64,000 bases of DNA from Marinobacter fonticola (GTDB lineage Bacteria > Pseudomonadota > Gammaproteobacteria > Pseudomonadales > Oleiphilaceae). The stretch covers positions 434,001 through 498,000 of the forward strand of contig NZ_CP043042.1 of assembly GCF_008122265.1 (NCBI RefSeq), written 5' to 3'. Below are positions 33,785-42,956 of this stretch, in pieces. The position numbers and the translations under genes were made by a program. The first letter of the stretch is position 1, and every line of letters starts with the position of its first letter. The notes under the pieces were generated by a model. That model was not told the origin of the DNA, searched no databases, and saw nothing but the letters and a program-made list of their open reading frames with translations.

Positions 33785-36700
33785 CTAATCGAGCGCCTCA
33801 CTTTGCTGTTCGGCTGAGTGATGAAGGAAAGCTTGCCGAATGTTGCTACGAATCTGCTCGTCGTCCCAGGGCTTGGTCAGGAACTTGTAAATGGCGCCCT
33901 CGTTGATCGCGTCGGTGATCGATTTGAGATCGGTGTAGCCGGAAAGAACGATGCGGATCGTGTCGGGGTAGATATCTTTGACCTGGCTGAGAAACTCGGT
34001 TCCCGATATTTCGGGCATCCGCTGGTCCGAAATGATGACCTGAACGTCGTTCTCGGCCAGTAAGCTAAAAGCTTCCCGGGCGTCGGTTGTGGACAGGATC
34101 CGATAGCCGTCGCGACGTAACAAGCGCGTCAATGACCGAAGGATGTTCTGCTCATCGTCCAGTAACAGCAGGGTCCGCTGCGGCGCTGTATCCTGAATCG
34201 AGCCCGTACTGATCGGGCCCGAGCCGATCAGTGACTGTAACTCTTGGAACGGCATGGGACGCGCCAGGTGGAAGCCTTGCAGCAGGTCGCACTCGTTGCG
34301 GCGAAGGAAGGCCGCATGGGCCTCGGTTTCCACCCCTTCGGCGACAACCACTAGACCCAAGTGATGGGCCATGGAGATGACGCCCAGCGTAATGGCCGCG
34401 TCTTGACTGTTGCTGATCACGTCCTTGATAAACGCTTGATCGATCTTGAGCTTGGAGGCTGGCAACAGCTTGATGTAGCTGAGGCTGGAAAAGCCGGTGC
34501 CGAAGTCGTCGATGGCCACTTTTACGCCCATCGAAACCAGTTCGTTGAGTGTGGCGATGACGCGCTGCTCGTCGCCAATGAGGACGGATTCAACCACCTC
34601 TATTTCAAGACGGTTTGCGGGTAAGCCTGTTTTTTCCAGTGTGTCCCGGACTATGGCGACAAAATTGCTCTGTTGAAGCTGGAGGGGCGAGACGTTAACC
34701 GAGATCGTATGGTCGGTATGGCCGGCGTCAACCAATTTCTTGTTGTCGCTGCAGGCCTGCTCCAGCACCTGCTTCCCGATGCGTATGATCTGCCCGGTCT
34801 CTTCGGCCAGGGGGATGAACGAACTGGGGGTGGTAAGGCCTCTTTCCGGGTGTTGCCAGCGGACGAATGCTTCCGAACTGGTGAACTTTCCGGTGCGGCT
34901 GTCGACCTGGGGCTGGTAGAACAGCATCAACTGGCCATGTTCGATGGCCCATTCCAGTTCATTACGCAGCGTGACACGTTCGTTCGCATCCCGGTTCAGT
35001 TCGGAGGTGTACCAATGGTAGGTGTTCTTGCCCATCCGCTTGGCTTGAATCATTGCCATATCGGCTTGTTGCACGAGTTCCATCGGCTCTTCCAGGAGCT
35101 GCTGGCAGGCCGTGATCCCGATACTTGCCGTTAGGTGCTGGCTCGTTCCGTCGATCGTATACGGCTGGGCCAAAGCACTCAGCACCTTTTCCACGACCTG
35201 GACCGCGTCTCCGGGCGAGGCCAGGTTCGGTAATAGAACCACAAACTCATCGCCGCCGATGCGCGCAATCGTATCGCCGGCGCGTATGACGCTTTGGAGA
35301 CGCGTTGCCGCCTCGATCAGTATTTTGTCGCCAAATAGATGGCCGCGCGAATCGGTGATGAGTTTAAACCCATCCAGGTTGACAACGACGACCGCCAGTG
35401 ACTGAGCATGGCGTTCAGCGAACAGCAAACCCTGTTTGAGACGATCGGCCAGGAGCGAACGATTCGGCAGGCCGGTCAGCACATCGTGACTGGCGTTGTA
35501 GGCGATGGCGGATTCTGCGTCCATGCGCGCGGAGATGTCGCTGATTATGCCGATAAAATGACGGATGTTGCCGTTGTCGTCGGGCACCGGCGCAATGTAG
35601 AGGTCGTTCCAGAACGGCGTGCCGTCTTTGCGATAGTTGCGCAAGACGACGCTGACTTCACTGCAATTGTCGAGTCCTTTGCGAATCTCCGCCTTTTTAT
35701 CCGATTCCGAATCGGGACCTTGGAGCAGCCTGCAATCCCGGCCTACCACTTCGTCGCGGGTATAGCCGGTAATCTGCTCGAAGGAGGGGTTTGCGTAGAT
35801 GACCGGGTTGTCTTTGCCGGCGGCCTCGACGATGATGACACCGTTGGAGGAGGACTCGATGGTTCGGGTTAGCAGGCGCATCTGTTCCTGGTCTTTTACG
35901 CGATCCGTCACATCGCGCAGTGTCATCAGGTTGGCCGATTTTCCTTTCCACCGAGTGGGGGCTGTCTGTATTTCCGCCCACTTTGCCTTGCCCTCGCCAT
36001 CTTCCACCTCGCAGATAACCGGCGAATTATCGTCGGCGTCGGCTTGCGGCGCGGGCACCCGAATGTGGCCGATGTCAGTGGTTCTGAAAAACGCGTTGGC
36101 CGCCAGATTCGAGAACAGCACCGTCTGATGGGCGTCGACCACGACGACAGCATCCCGGAGATCTGTTAAGAGATTCAAGTAGGCTTTTTCGCTATCCAGA
36201 GCCTTACGCGACGCTTCGATTCGGTCGGAGACATCTATCAGCATCAACAGCGATGCTGATCCATGGCCAAGGACAACCGAGTGTTCGGTCACTTCCACAT
36301 AGATCTGCTCGCCGTTACGTTTGCGGTGTATCTCCAGCCGGGCGCCGTCTTTTGCCTGAAACCCTGAGAGCACCGGGTCCGTTTGCAGTGGCGTTTGATC
36401 GGCTGAGCTGAGGCTGGCGAATGCCTGGTTTTGCAGGCCCTCTAAGGTACACCCATAGAGTTCGGCGGTGGCGCTATTGAGGGCGATGAGAGTACCCGAT
36501 GCCGAATCGACCAGACAGAGGGGTTCGGGGTTTGAATCGAACAGGATACGATACCGCGCCTCGCTCTCTGCCAGCATTGCATTGTGCTGCGCCCGTTCAA
36601 TAGCGTAGCGAATACTCCGCGCCATACTTAGACTGTCGACGATCCCTTTGACCAGATAGTCCGCCGCACCCAGCTCCAGGGCATGCATGTCGTGGTCGTC

Positions 36701-36988
36701 GTCACCCTGACCGGTAAGCAGGATGGCCGGCGTCAGGTTGCCCTGACGTTGAGCTTCCTGGATCAATTCAATGCCTGAGTCAGGACCTAGTCGAAGGTCG
36801 ACGAGCGCGATGTCGTAGTCGCCGGACACCAGTGCTGCCAAGCCGTCGGCAAAACGCCGTTTCCAGTCCAGGGACCACTCCAGGTCGAGGCCGAGACCCT
36901 CTGAAAGGAGATCCCGGGTAATGATTACATCGTCTTCGTCGTCCTCCACCAGGAGAATGCGCAGTGTCGCTGTTAGATCATGCATCAT
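33785..36988 (-). CDS. REC-PAS-PAS-LOV-like-GGDEF-EAL-REC protein
   Basis: A 1067-residue c-di-GMP switch. N-terminal receiver (Asp64 in ALVDLRLG); PAS (~140-255); PAS (~265-365); a LOV-like PAS (~375-490) with GRDCRLLQG around Cys419 and NYRKDGTPFWN, but Ile482 where LOV domains carry the flavin-contacting Gln; GGDEF (~495-660) with an intact GGDEF at 578-582 and an RAGD I-site; EAL (~670-925) reading EAFVRW instead of EALVRW but keeping NVSPLQ, EVVES, IDDFGTG, KLKID and EGVE; a C-terminal receiver (LLDDEQN, IISDQRMP, FLTKPWDDEQ). Its start overlaps the preceding small receiver by 11 bases. Both synthesis and breakdown of c-di-GMP are possible. Confidence 0.9.
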   Translation of the reverse strand: MMHDLTATLRILLVEDDEDDVIITRDLLSEGLGLDLEWSLDWKRRFADGLAALVSGDYDIALVDLRLGPDSGIELIQEAQRQGNLTPAILLTGQGDDDHDMHALELGAADYLVKGIVDSLSMARSIRYAIERAQHNAMLAESEARYRILFDSNPEPLCLVDSASGTLIALNSATAELYGCTLEGLQNQAFASLSSADQTPLQTDPVLSGFQAKDGARLEIHRKRNGEQIYVEVTEHSVVLGHGSASLLMLIDVSDRIEASRKALDSEKAYLNLLTDLRDAVVVVDAHQTVLFSNLAANAFFRTTDIGHIRVPAPQADADDNSPVICEVEDGEGKAKWAEIQTAPTRWKGKSANLMTLRDVTDRVKDQEQMRLLTRTIESSSNGVIIVEAAGKDNPVIYANPSFEQITGYTRDEVVGRDCRLLQGPDSESDKKAEIRKGLDNCSEVSVVLRNYRKDGTPFWNDLYIAPVPDDNGNIRHFIGIISDISARMDAESAIAYNASHDVLTGLPNRSLLADRLKQGLLFAERHAQSLAVVVVNLDGFKLITDSRGHLFGDKILIEAATRLQSVIRAGDTIARIGGDEFVVLLPNLASPGDAVQVVEKVLSALAQPYTIDGTSQHLTASIGITACQQLLEEPMELVQQADMAMIQAKRMGKNTYHWYTSELNRDANERVTLRNELEWAIEHGQLMLFYQPQVDSRTGKFTSSEAFVRWQHPERGLTTPSSFIPLAEETGQIIRIGKQVLEQACSDNKKLVDAGHTDHTISVNVSPLQLQQSNFVAIVRDTLEKTGLPANRLEIEVVESVLIGDEQRVIATLNELVSMGVKVAIDDFGTGFSSLSYIKLLPASKLKIDQAFIKDVISNSQDAAITLGVISMAHHLGLVVVAEGVETEAHAAFLRRNECDLLQGFHLARPMPFQELQSLIGSGPISTGSIQDTAPQRTLLLLDDEQNILRSLTRLLRRDGYRILSTTDAREAFSLLAENDVQVIISDQRMPEISGTEFLSQVKDIYPDTIRIVLSGYTDLKSITDAINEGAIYKFLTKPWDDEQIRSNIRQAFLHHSAEQQSEALD

Positions 36989-37427
36989 CGCTGACTCCCG
37001 GCCACTCGGTAGCGCTGGGTAAGTAGTTGAACAGAGAGCGGACCAGACAGACGAGACCGCTATAGCTCGAGGGCTTGACGAAACAGTGGCTCACGCTGGG
37101 ATGCTGCTGCAGAAAAGGCGGGAGGTTACTCGCGGTACTGAGAATGACCACGGGTATTTGTTGCAGGTGCGGGTGTTGTCCCAGCTCCTCCAAGACTTCT
37201 TCACCGTTCTTCCGCGGCATATTCAGGTCCAGCAGGATGAGGCTGGGGTATGATGCACGCTGCGGGGCGGCGCAGTATTGGGTTAGGTATGTCATCACCT
37301 CTTCACCATCATGAGCGAACACGAGATTGCAGGGAATGCCGCTATCGCCAAACGCTTCTTCAAGCAGAAGGCGGTCATCGGGATCGTCTTCTGCGACCAG
37401 TATGGTCGTCCTTGTTATGTCACTCAT
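36978..37427 (-). CDS. Rcp1-like single-domain response regulator
   Basis: A 149-residue receiver of the cyanobacterial Rcp1 type: ILVAEDDPDDRLLLEEAF, an extended loop after the second helix (YLTQYCAAPQRASYPS), LILLDLNMPRKNGEEVLEEL with the phospho-acceptor Asp, PVVILSTAS and CFVKPSSY. Such proteins are shuttle receivers for phytochrome-like kinases. The preceding gene encodes a kinase of exactly that class, ending 9 bases upstream, so the two are very likely cognate. Its 3' end overlaps the REC-GGDEF-EAL-REC gene by 11 bases. Confidence 0.9.
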   Translation of the reverse strand: MSDITRTTILVAEDDPDDRLLLEEAFGDSGIPCNLVFAHDGEEVMTYLTQYCAAPQRASYPSLILLDLNMPRKNGEEVLEELGQHPHLQQIPVVILSTASNLPPFLQQHPSVSHCFVKPSSYSGLVCLVRSLFNYLPSATEWPGVSDDA

Positions 37428-37436
37428 ACTGTTGAC

Positions 37437-40400
37437 TTACCTATCCGAGTACTTGGGAAAGGTGATCTTGAACAACGCCCCTTCCCCCGGAGCGGACTGT
37501 ACCGATATGCGGGCACCGTGGCGCTCCACGACCTTCTTGACAATCGCCAGGCCGATGCCGGTCCCAGCGTATTCGTCTCGGCTGTGCAGTCGCTGAAACG
37601 GTTCGAAAATTCGCTCGGCGTAGTCCGTACTGAAGCCGATACCGTTGTCCTGGATACAGAGTGTCCATTCCTGACCGAGTGTCCCTTCCTGAACAGTATC
37701 GCCTTCAGCGTAGATGACGACACGGGGCGGGGTGTCTTTTTTATGAAATTTGACACCATTACTAATAAGGTTCTGCAACACCTGCCGGAGCTGGCTTTCG
37801 TCACCGACGATGGGCGGGAGTTCGTCGATCTCGACCGTCGCGTCCTCGGCCTGCAGCGCTGCTTCCAGATCCCCCAGGACCGAATCGATGAGCGCGTTCG
37901 TATTGCACAGGTCGAACCGCTTGGCCCGGGTCGTGATCCTTGAATAGGAGAGTAGATCGTTTATTAACGACTGCATGCGCGCCGCCGCCGATTGCATGCG
38001 CCGCAGATAGTCTTTTTCGGTATCCGGCAGTTGATCGCTACGCGAGACGAGCCGGTCGGCAAAGGCCTGGATCTTGCGCAAGGGTTCCTGGAGATCGTGG
38101 GAGGCCACGAAGGCGAAACTCTCCAGCTCCTGATTGCTTCTCTCAAGTTCGGCCAGCGTCTCCTGGAGCTTCGCTTCGGCTTCTTTACGCTCGCGAATGC
38201 TCCTGAAATAGACGGCCAGTCCCTCGTCGGAGGGATAGGCGCTGACCTCTATCCAGTTATCGAGTGGCTCGTAATAGGATTCGAAGGTCACCGATGTGCC
38301 GGTTTCTACCGCATGCCGGTACTGGTTTTCGAAGTCGGTTCCCCGAATCTCTGGAAAAGCTTCCCAAATTGACTGCCCCATTAACGCCTTTTCGGGCTTC
38401 TGCAGAAGCTCCTCCGAGCGTGTATTCACCCCGGTAAAGCGCCAGTCGTGATCGAGTGTAAAGAAAGCATCCGTAATGCTTTCGAAAACGGTCGCCAGAC
38501 GCGTGCCCAGGCGCTGCACTTCCTCGTGCGAGCGTTTAAGCTGCGTGATGTCGCGGGCGGCGCAATAGATCAGCTCGTCATCGCTGACGATGGCATTGAG
38601 CTGCAGCCAGCGCTCGTTGGCGTGATGGTCGCGAACGCGAACTTCGAGGTTGTTGATGCTGCGGCCCCGGGTCAGCAAGTCGACCGCGCGCGCAACGCGC
38701 TCGCGATCTCCCTCGGCAACCAGCCTCATGTAGGGCGTACCGACAAGCTCCGACTGCGGGTAACCCAATACTTGGGAGAATGCAGGGTTGGTCTCGAAGA
38801 ACAAGCCGTTGAGATCGACGATGCAGAACATTTCCGGCGTCAGCGAGAAGAATTCCTGTTTTTCCTTTGCCAGCACCTCAGCGGTGATCGTTGCGGAGAT
38901 ATCTCGCCCGACACAGAAAAAAGCACTGTCTTCCGCCGACCATTCGGCTGACCAGTCCATCGCCACCTCGTGGCCCTCGCTATGCAGGCAGCGATTGCGA
39001 AAGTCTTGAATTTGTCCCTCTTCGATGGCGGAGCCGATGTTCTCCAAGGTAGAGGAGAGATCCCTAGGGGTAACGATTCTGGACAGGGGCTGTCCTATCA
39101 GGGTATCCGGCGGGTATCCCAGAACGGATTGCGTCGCCGGGTTGATCTGTAGGAAACATCCGTCCGCAGATATGGAGCAGAGGATGTCCGGCGAGAAGTG
39201 CATGATCCGTTCATTCGTATGCCGCAAACCCTGTTCCCGAACGAGCAGGTCCGATAGCTGCTGATTGAGCTTGCCGTAGGCCTCGCTTTGTTCCCGGGAG
39301 TGATGCCCGCGGGCAATGATCAGTAGGAAAAGAAAGGTCATCAGGCCGCCGGTGAAGAAGATGCTGGCAGGCAAATAGAATTCGCCGACGGGGAAGCCGG
39401 GCATCTTCGTATAGGTGAGTACCGTCCAGGTTTCGTCGCGGCTAGGCGACGCAGTTTCGAGCGAAACCGTTCTGGATGGGCTGACGGGAATGCTGGCTTG
39501 GGTATCGTAGATGATCCGCTCACCGATGCTGATCATCAGTTCGAATGGCGTCTCCCGGTTGTCCAGGATTTCGATGACCAGTTGCCGAAGGTTGACGACG
39601 GCGGCAATGGCATAGTCGGAGTCGTTGGAAAAGCTAATGGGCGATACCAGAACGGAATAGGGCGCGCCTTCCGGAGAGAACTGTATGGGGCTCAGTTGGG
39701 CGCCTGAATATCGATGAACATGACTGAGCCAGCCACGACCCGCATCGGAGCTCAGAAAACGCTCCAGCCAGAGAAAACTCTCAGGTTTGTCGCGCACGAC
39801 GTAGTCCGTCGCGCGCGACCCGTCCACTATGACCATCAAGTGAAGTTCCGGGAAATCACGCAGATAGTTCTTGGCTTCCACATACCATAAGGCCCGTTCG
39901 GGAATCTGGCCGACGATCTGCCAGCGTGTGGCCATACGATTGAGCAGGGATAATTCGGCCTGGTGCTTGTTCAGCAGCGCGCCTCGCACATGCTGTACCA
40001 GTTGTTCGCTGCGCTGGATCATATCCTGAACCTGATAGGTTCGAACGCCGTACCAGCAGAGCGTTGCAATCAATGCGCAGACAGCGCCGGCAAGCCAGGC
40101 ATGTCGTGGAATAGCCAGGTCGGGGCGCTCGGCCATCGGTTTCATTCCACTCAGGGCAATCCCGGCGAGAATGGCAATGGGGCTAAACAGGAGATTTGCT
40201 TCGGGGCGAACGCCGTAGGCATAGGGCGTGAGGGTTGGCGCCCAGACCGAGGCCAATGAGACGCCCCCGATCGTCATGAGAACCACGCTGGCCGCTCTTG
40301 AAAGGCTCCGGGGTGGGTTTTGGAACAGGGTGAAGAGGAATCCGCTGCCCAGGGCTAAGAGTGTTAATGCGGTGGAGATTTGCTGTTGCTTGAAATCGGC

Positions 40401-40709
40401 GATATTCAGGTGCAGGGCCGCCGGAGGTTGCGCCGGACCCGGCCACAGGACAATAACACCCGCCAGCGACAGGGTAACGGTCGCAGTCATCGCCAATGCC
40501 TTGCGCTGACCGGTAAGGTAGAAAAGAAAGAGCAGTCCCACCGTGACCACCAAAACGATGGACGAGGGGAGAAGTGCCCAGACATGCTGTCTTGAATCGG
40601 TATTGACGAGCTGATCGCAGAGCGCCACCAAGGCCAGGGAAAGCAGCAACGACGTCAGGGTGATAATCAGGCAGGTGCGTGGCCGCATCGCCTCGATGCG
40701 TCTAGGCAT
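37437..40709 (-). CDS. Membrane PAS histidine kinase, phytochrome-kinase-like catalytic core
   Basis: A 1090-residue kinase. Residues ~10-210 form six or seven membrane helices (MASE-like), followed by one more helix and an extracytoplasmic region (~230-450) bounded by a helix near ~450-475 (LPASIFFTGGLMTFLFLLII). Three PAS domains follow (~510-630, 640-760, 770-870). The catalytic core has HisKA FVASHDLQEPLRKI and an HATPase domain with NLISNGVKF, DNGIGF and GTGIGLAIVKKVVERHG. There is no receiver of its own; the Rcp1-like gene next to it is the probable target. The start at 40709 overlaps the ATPase gene by 8 bases; ATG at 40688 is an alternative. Confidence 0.88.
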   Translation of the reverse strand: MPRRIEAMRPRTCLIITLTSLLLSLALVALCDQLVNTDSRQHVWALLPSSIVLVVTVGLLFLFYLTGQRKALAMTATVTLSLAGVIVLWPGPAQPPAALHLNIADFKQQQISTALTLLALGSGFLFTLFQNPPRSLSRAASVVLMTIGGVSLASVWAPTLTPYAYGVRPEANLLFSPIAILAGIALSGMKPMAERPDLAIPRHAWLAGAVCALIATLCWYGVRTYQVQDMIQRSEQLVQHVRGALLNKHQAELSLLNRMATRWQIVGQIPERALWYVEAKNYLRDFPELHLMVIVDGSRATDYVVRDKPESFLWLERFLSSDAGRGWLSHVHRYSGAQLSPIQFSPEGAPYSVLVSPISFSNDSDYAIAAVVNLRQLVIEILDNRETPFELMISIGERIIYDTQASIPVSPSRTVSLETASPSRDETWTVLTYTKMPGFPVGEFYLPASIFFTGGLMTFLFLLIIARGHHSREQSEAYGKLNQQLSDLLVREQGLRHTNERIMHFSPDILCSISADGCFLQINPATQSVLGYPPDTLIGQPLSRIVTPRDLSSTLENIGSAIEEGQIQDFRNRCLHSEGHEVAMDWSAEWSAEDSAFFCVGRDISATITAEVLAKEKQEFFSLTPEMFCIVDLNGLFFETNPAFSQVLGYPQSELVGTPYMRLVAEGDRERVARAVDLLTRGRSINNLEVRVRDHHANERWLQLNAIVSDDELIYCAARDITQLKRSHEEVQRLGTRLATVFESITDAFFTLDHDWRFTGVNTRSEELLQKPEKALMGQSIWEAFPEIRGTDFENQYRHAVETGTSVTFESYYEPLDNWIEVSAYPSDEGLAVYFRSIRERKEAEAKLQETLAELERSNQELESFAFVASHDLQEPLRKIQAFADRLVSRSDQLPDTEKDYLRRMQSAAARMQSLINDLLSYSRITTRAKRFDLCNTNALIDSVLGDLEAALQAEDATVEIDELPPIVGDESQLRQVLQNLISNGVKFHKKDTPPRVVIYAEGDTVQEGTLGQEWTLCIQDNGIGFSTDYAERIFEPFQRLHSRDEYAGTGIGLAIVKKVVERHGARISVQSAPGEGALFKITFPKYSDR

Positions 40710-42948
40710 AGCTGTCCTGCGGTCCCAGTATTCTCAGGACCTCTTCCAGCGACGTCAGTCCAGCTTCCGCCTTTTCCGCCGCGTCGTCGATCAAGAGTTT
40801 CATGCCTTTTTGCCGTGCTATGCCTTCGATCGTGTGAGCACTGGCCCTCTCGGTGATGGCTTGACGCAGCTCTTCATTGATCGTCAGCACTTCATGAATG
40901 GCAATGCGTCCTTTGTAACCCTTGTGGCACTGGTTGCAGCCCTTGGCCGCGAAATACTCGGCGCCGGGATTGGCGAACTGGGGGCCAAGCTGAGCCACCA
41001 GCTCCGGGTCCGGCGTGTCGTGTTGCTTGCATTTGGAGCACAGTCGCCGGACCAGCCTCTGCGCAATGATGGCTTCAAGGGCGGACGCCAGGACGTAGGG
41101 TTTCAGGTCCAGGTCCAGCAAACGGGCTATCGTGGCCGCGGCGGAGCTGGTATGCAGGGTGGAATAGACGAGGTGGCCGGTCATTGCCGCATGGAAGGCG
41201 ACATCGGCGGTTTCCTCGTCGCGGATCTCGCCCAATAGGATGACGTCCGGATCCTGCCGGAGAATGGCTCGAAGAATGCTGGCGAAATCCAGTCCGATGC
41301 GATCGCGGACGGGCACTTGGCCGGCCATGTCCACCTGGTATTCGACGGGGTCTTCGATGGTGACGTAATTGCGCTCCGACGAGGCGTTGTGCTGCAGCAA
41401 CGCGTAGAGCGTGGTCGTCTTACCGCTCCCGGTCGGGCCTGTCGCCAGTATGATGCCCTGGGGTTTGGTGACCACCCGTTTAAGGTTCTGGGAATTGTGC
41501 GTCGACAGTCCGAGATCGTCCAGCGACTGTACGGACGACTGTCGCTCCAGGACCCGCATAACGACCTTTTCGCCGTTAATCGTGGGGAGTGTGGAGATGC
41601 GGAGATCCACAATCCGTAGCGGGGTCTTGACCGTAATCCGGCCATCCTGCGGCCGCCGACGTTCGGTGATGTCCATTTCCGCCATCACCTTGATGCGGGA
41701 CACGACGGACATCAGCAGATCGGTTGGGATCTGTATCTTGTCCTGGAGGACACCGTCGATCCGATAGCGGACGACCAGGCTCTTTGTCCGTGGATGAATG
41801 TGAATGTCGCTGGCGCCAAGGCGAAGGGCTTCGAGGATGATGGCGTTGACCAGCCGAATGGCCGGCGGCTCTTCGGAACTCCCGAGCAATTGCTCCAAAC
41901 TTTCCGAGCTTTCGTCTTCGTCGAGAACGATCTCGATCCCTTCGTAGGGGTCCTCCGTGCCGATGCGTGTCGCCAGGTCGTCGAGTTGTTCTTCCTGTTT
42001 CCCGAAGACATCCTGCAGTTTTTGCTGCATCTGGCCCAGGCTGCATACGAGCGGGTGTATGGTAAAGCCGGACATGAAGGCCAGTTCGTCGATCAGGGTG
42101 ATCTCCATCGGATCAACCATGGCCAGGTGCAGCCGTTTGCCAACGACGTTGAGGGGGAGCAGCAGCTGACGTGTACAGATCTTCTGCGGTATCAGACTCA
42201 GCAAATTGTGATCGACCTGGGCTTCGCGGAGGTCGACTTCATCGAACATCATCTCCGTTTTGAGCAGCTCATAGATCTTATCGGCTTCAATCCAGTCGTG
42301 TTCTATGATGAGCTGGAGCACCGGCGACTTTCGCGTCTGCATTTCCCGGTGCAACTGCTGGATCTGCTGCGGGTTCAGCCAGCCCTTTTTGTGTAACAGA
42401 ATCGCAAGCTGACTGCGGTTGGTGACGCCCATCTTGGCGATGGTATCCAGGTCTTTGCTTTGTTTCTTGTTCTGCTTCTCGAGAGAACGATTTTGCTGGA
42501 TGAGTTCGTACTGCTCTAGCGCGAGCGCCATGGTGAGCCGCAGGTCGTCGTCATTCCAGGGCTTGAGGAGGAATCGATAGACCGCGCCTTCCCGGATCGA
42601 ACCCATGACGGCGTCCGTGTTGGCATGTCCGGTCAGCATAAGGCGGATGGTCGTCGGCCAACGTTCGCGGACCTGTTGCAGCAGTTCGCTACCATTCATT
42701 CCGGGCATCATGAAGTCCGTCATAATCAGCTCGACGGGTTCTTTCTCCATGATGGACAACGCTTCTTCGCCGGACGAGGCGAATAGCATGGCGTAGTTTT
42801 CCCGGGCGAAAACGCGCCTTAAAGCAGACAGGATGTTGGGTTCGTCGTCGACGATCAGGATGCGGTAGGGGCTGCGAGAGGGCTTTCCCGTGTTGTCGGC
42901 GGGAGGCGCTTCGTCTTCCAGGAACAGTGAACCGTATCGTGTTGCCAT
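40702..42948 (-). CDS. Receiver-MshEN-PilB/GspE-type ATPase fusion
   Basis: A 748-residue fusion. Residues ~28-145 are a receiver (IVDDEPN, Asp78 in MTDFMMPGMNG, Lys129 in FLLKPWNDDD). Residues ~175-310 look like an MshEN/T2SE N-domain (tandem LLHKKGWLNPQQIQQL and LIIEHDWIEADKIYELL; IPQKICTRQLLLPL). Residues ~360-740 are a complete type II/IV secretion ATPase: Walker A GPTGSGKTTT at 504-513, the Asp-box region around TIEDPVEYQVD, Walker B LLGEIRDEETAD, His-box GHLVYSTLHT, and the zinc tetracysteine (Cys637/640/671/674). PilB, MshE and GspE normally have no receiver. No other pilus or secretion gene is in the window. It may drive a remote type IV pilus in a phosphorylation- and c-di-GMP-dependent way; that is inference. 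Confidence 0.92.
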   Translation of the reverse strand: MATRYGSLFLEDEAPPADNTGKPSRSPYRILIVDDEPNILSALRRVFARENYAMLFASSGEEALSIMEKEPVELIMTDFMMPGMNGSELLQQVRERWPTTIRLMLTGHANTDAVMGSIREGAVYRFLLKPWNDDDLRLTMALALEQYELIQQNRSLEKQNKKQSKDLDTIAKMGVTNRSQLAILLHKKGWLNPQQIQQLHREMQTRKSPVLQLIIEHDWIEADKIYELLKTEMMFDEVDLREAQVDHNLLSLIPQKICTRQLLLPLNVVGKRLHLAMVDPMEITLIDELAFMSGFTIHPLVCSLGQMQQKLQDVFGKQEEQLDDLATRIGTEDPYEGIEIVLDEDESSESLEQLLGSSEEPPAIRLVNAIILEALRLGASDIHIHPRTKSLVVRYRIDGVLQDKIQIPTDLLMSVVSRIKVMAEMDITERRRPQDGRITVKTPLRIVDLRISTLPTINGEKVVMRVLERQSSVQSLDDLGLSTHNSQNLKRVVTKPQGIILATGPTGSGKTTTLYALLQHNASSERNYVTIEDPVEYQVDMAGQVPVRDRIGLDFASILRAILRQDPDVILLGEIRDEETADVAFHAAMTGHLVYSTLHTSSAAATIARLLDLDLKPYVLASALEAIIAQRLVRRLCSKCKQHDTPDPELVAQLGPQFANPGAEYFAAKGCNQCHKGYKGRIAIHEVLTINEELRQAITERASAHTIEGIARQKGMKLLIDDAAEKAEAGLTSLEEVLRILGPQDSYA

Positions 42949-42956
42949 GTATCGCC

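Noticed and set aside
33785..36988. Catalytically dead EAL domain because of EAF instead of EAL
   Set aside because: Other catalytic residues (NVSPLQ, EVVES, IDDFGTG, KLKID, EGVE) are kept, so loss of activity cannot be claimed from the L-to-F change.
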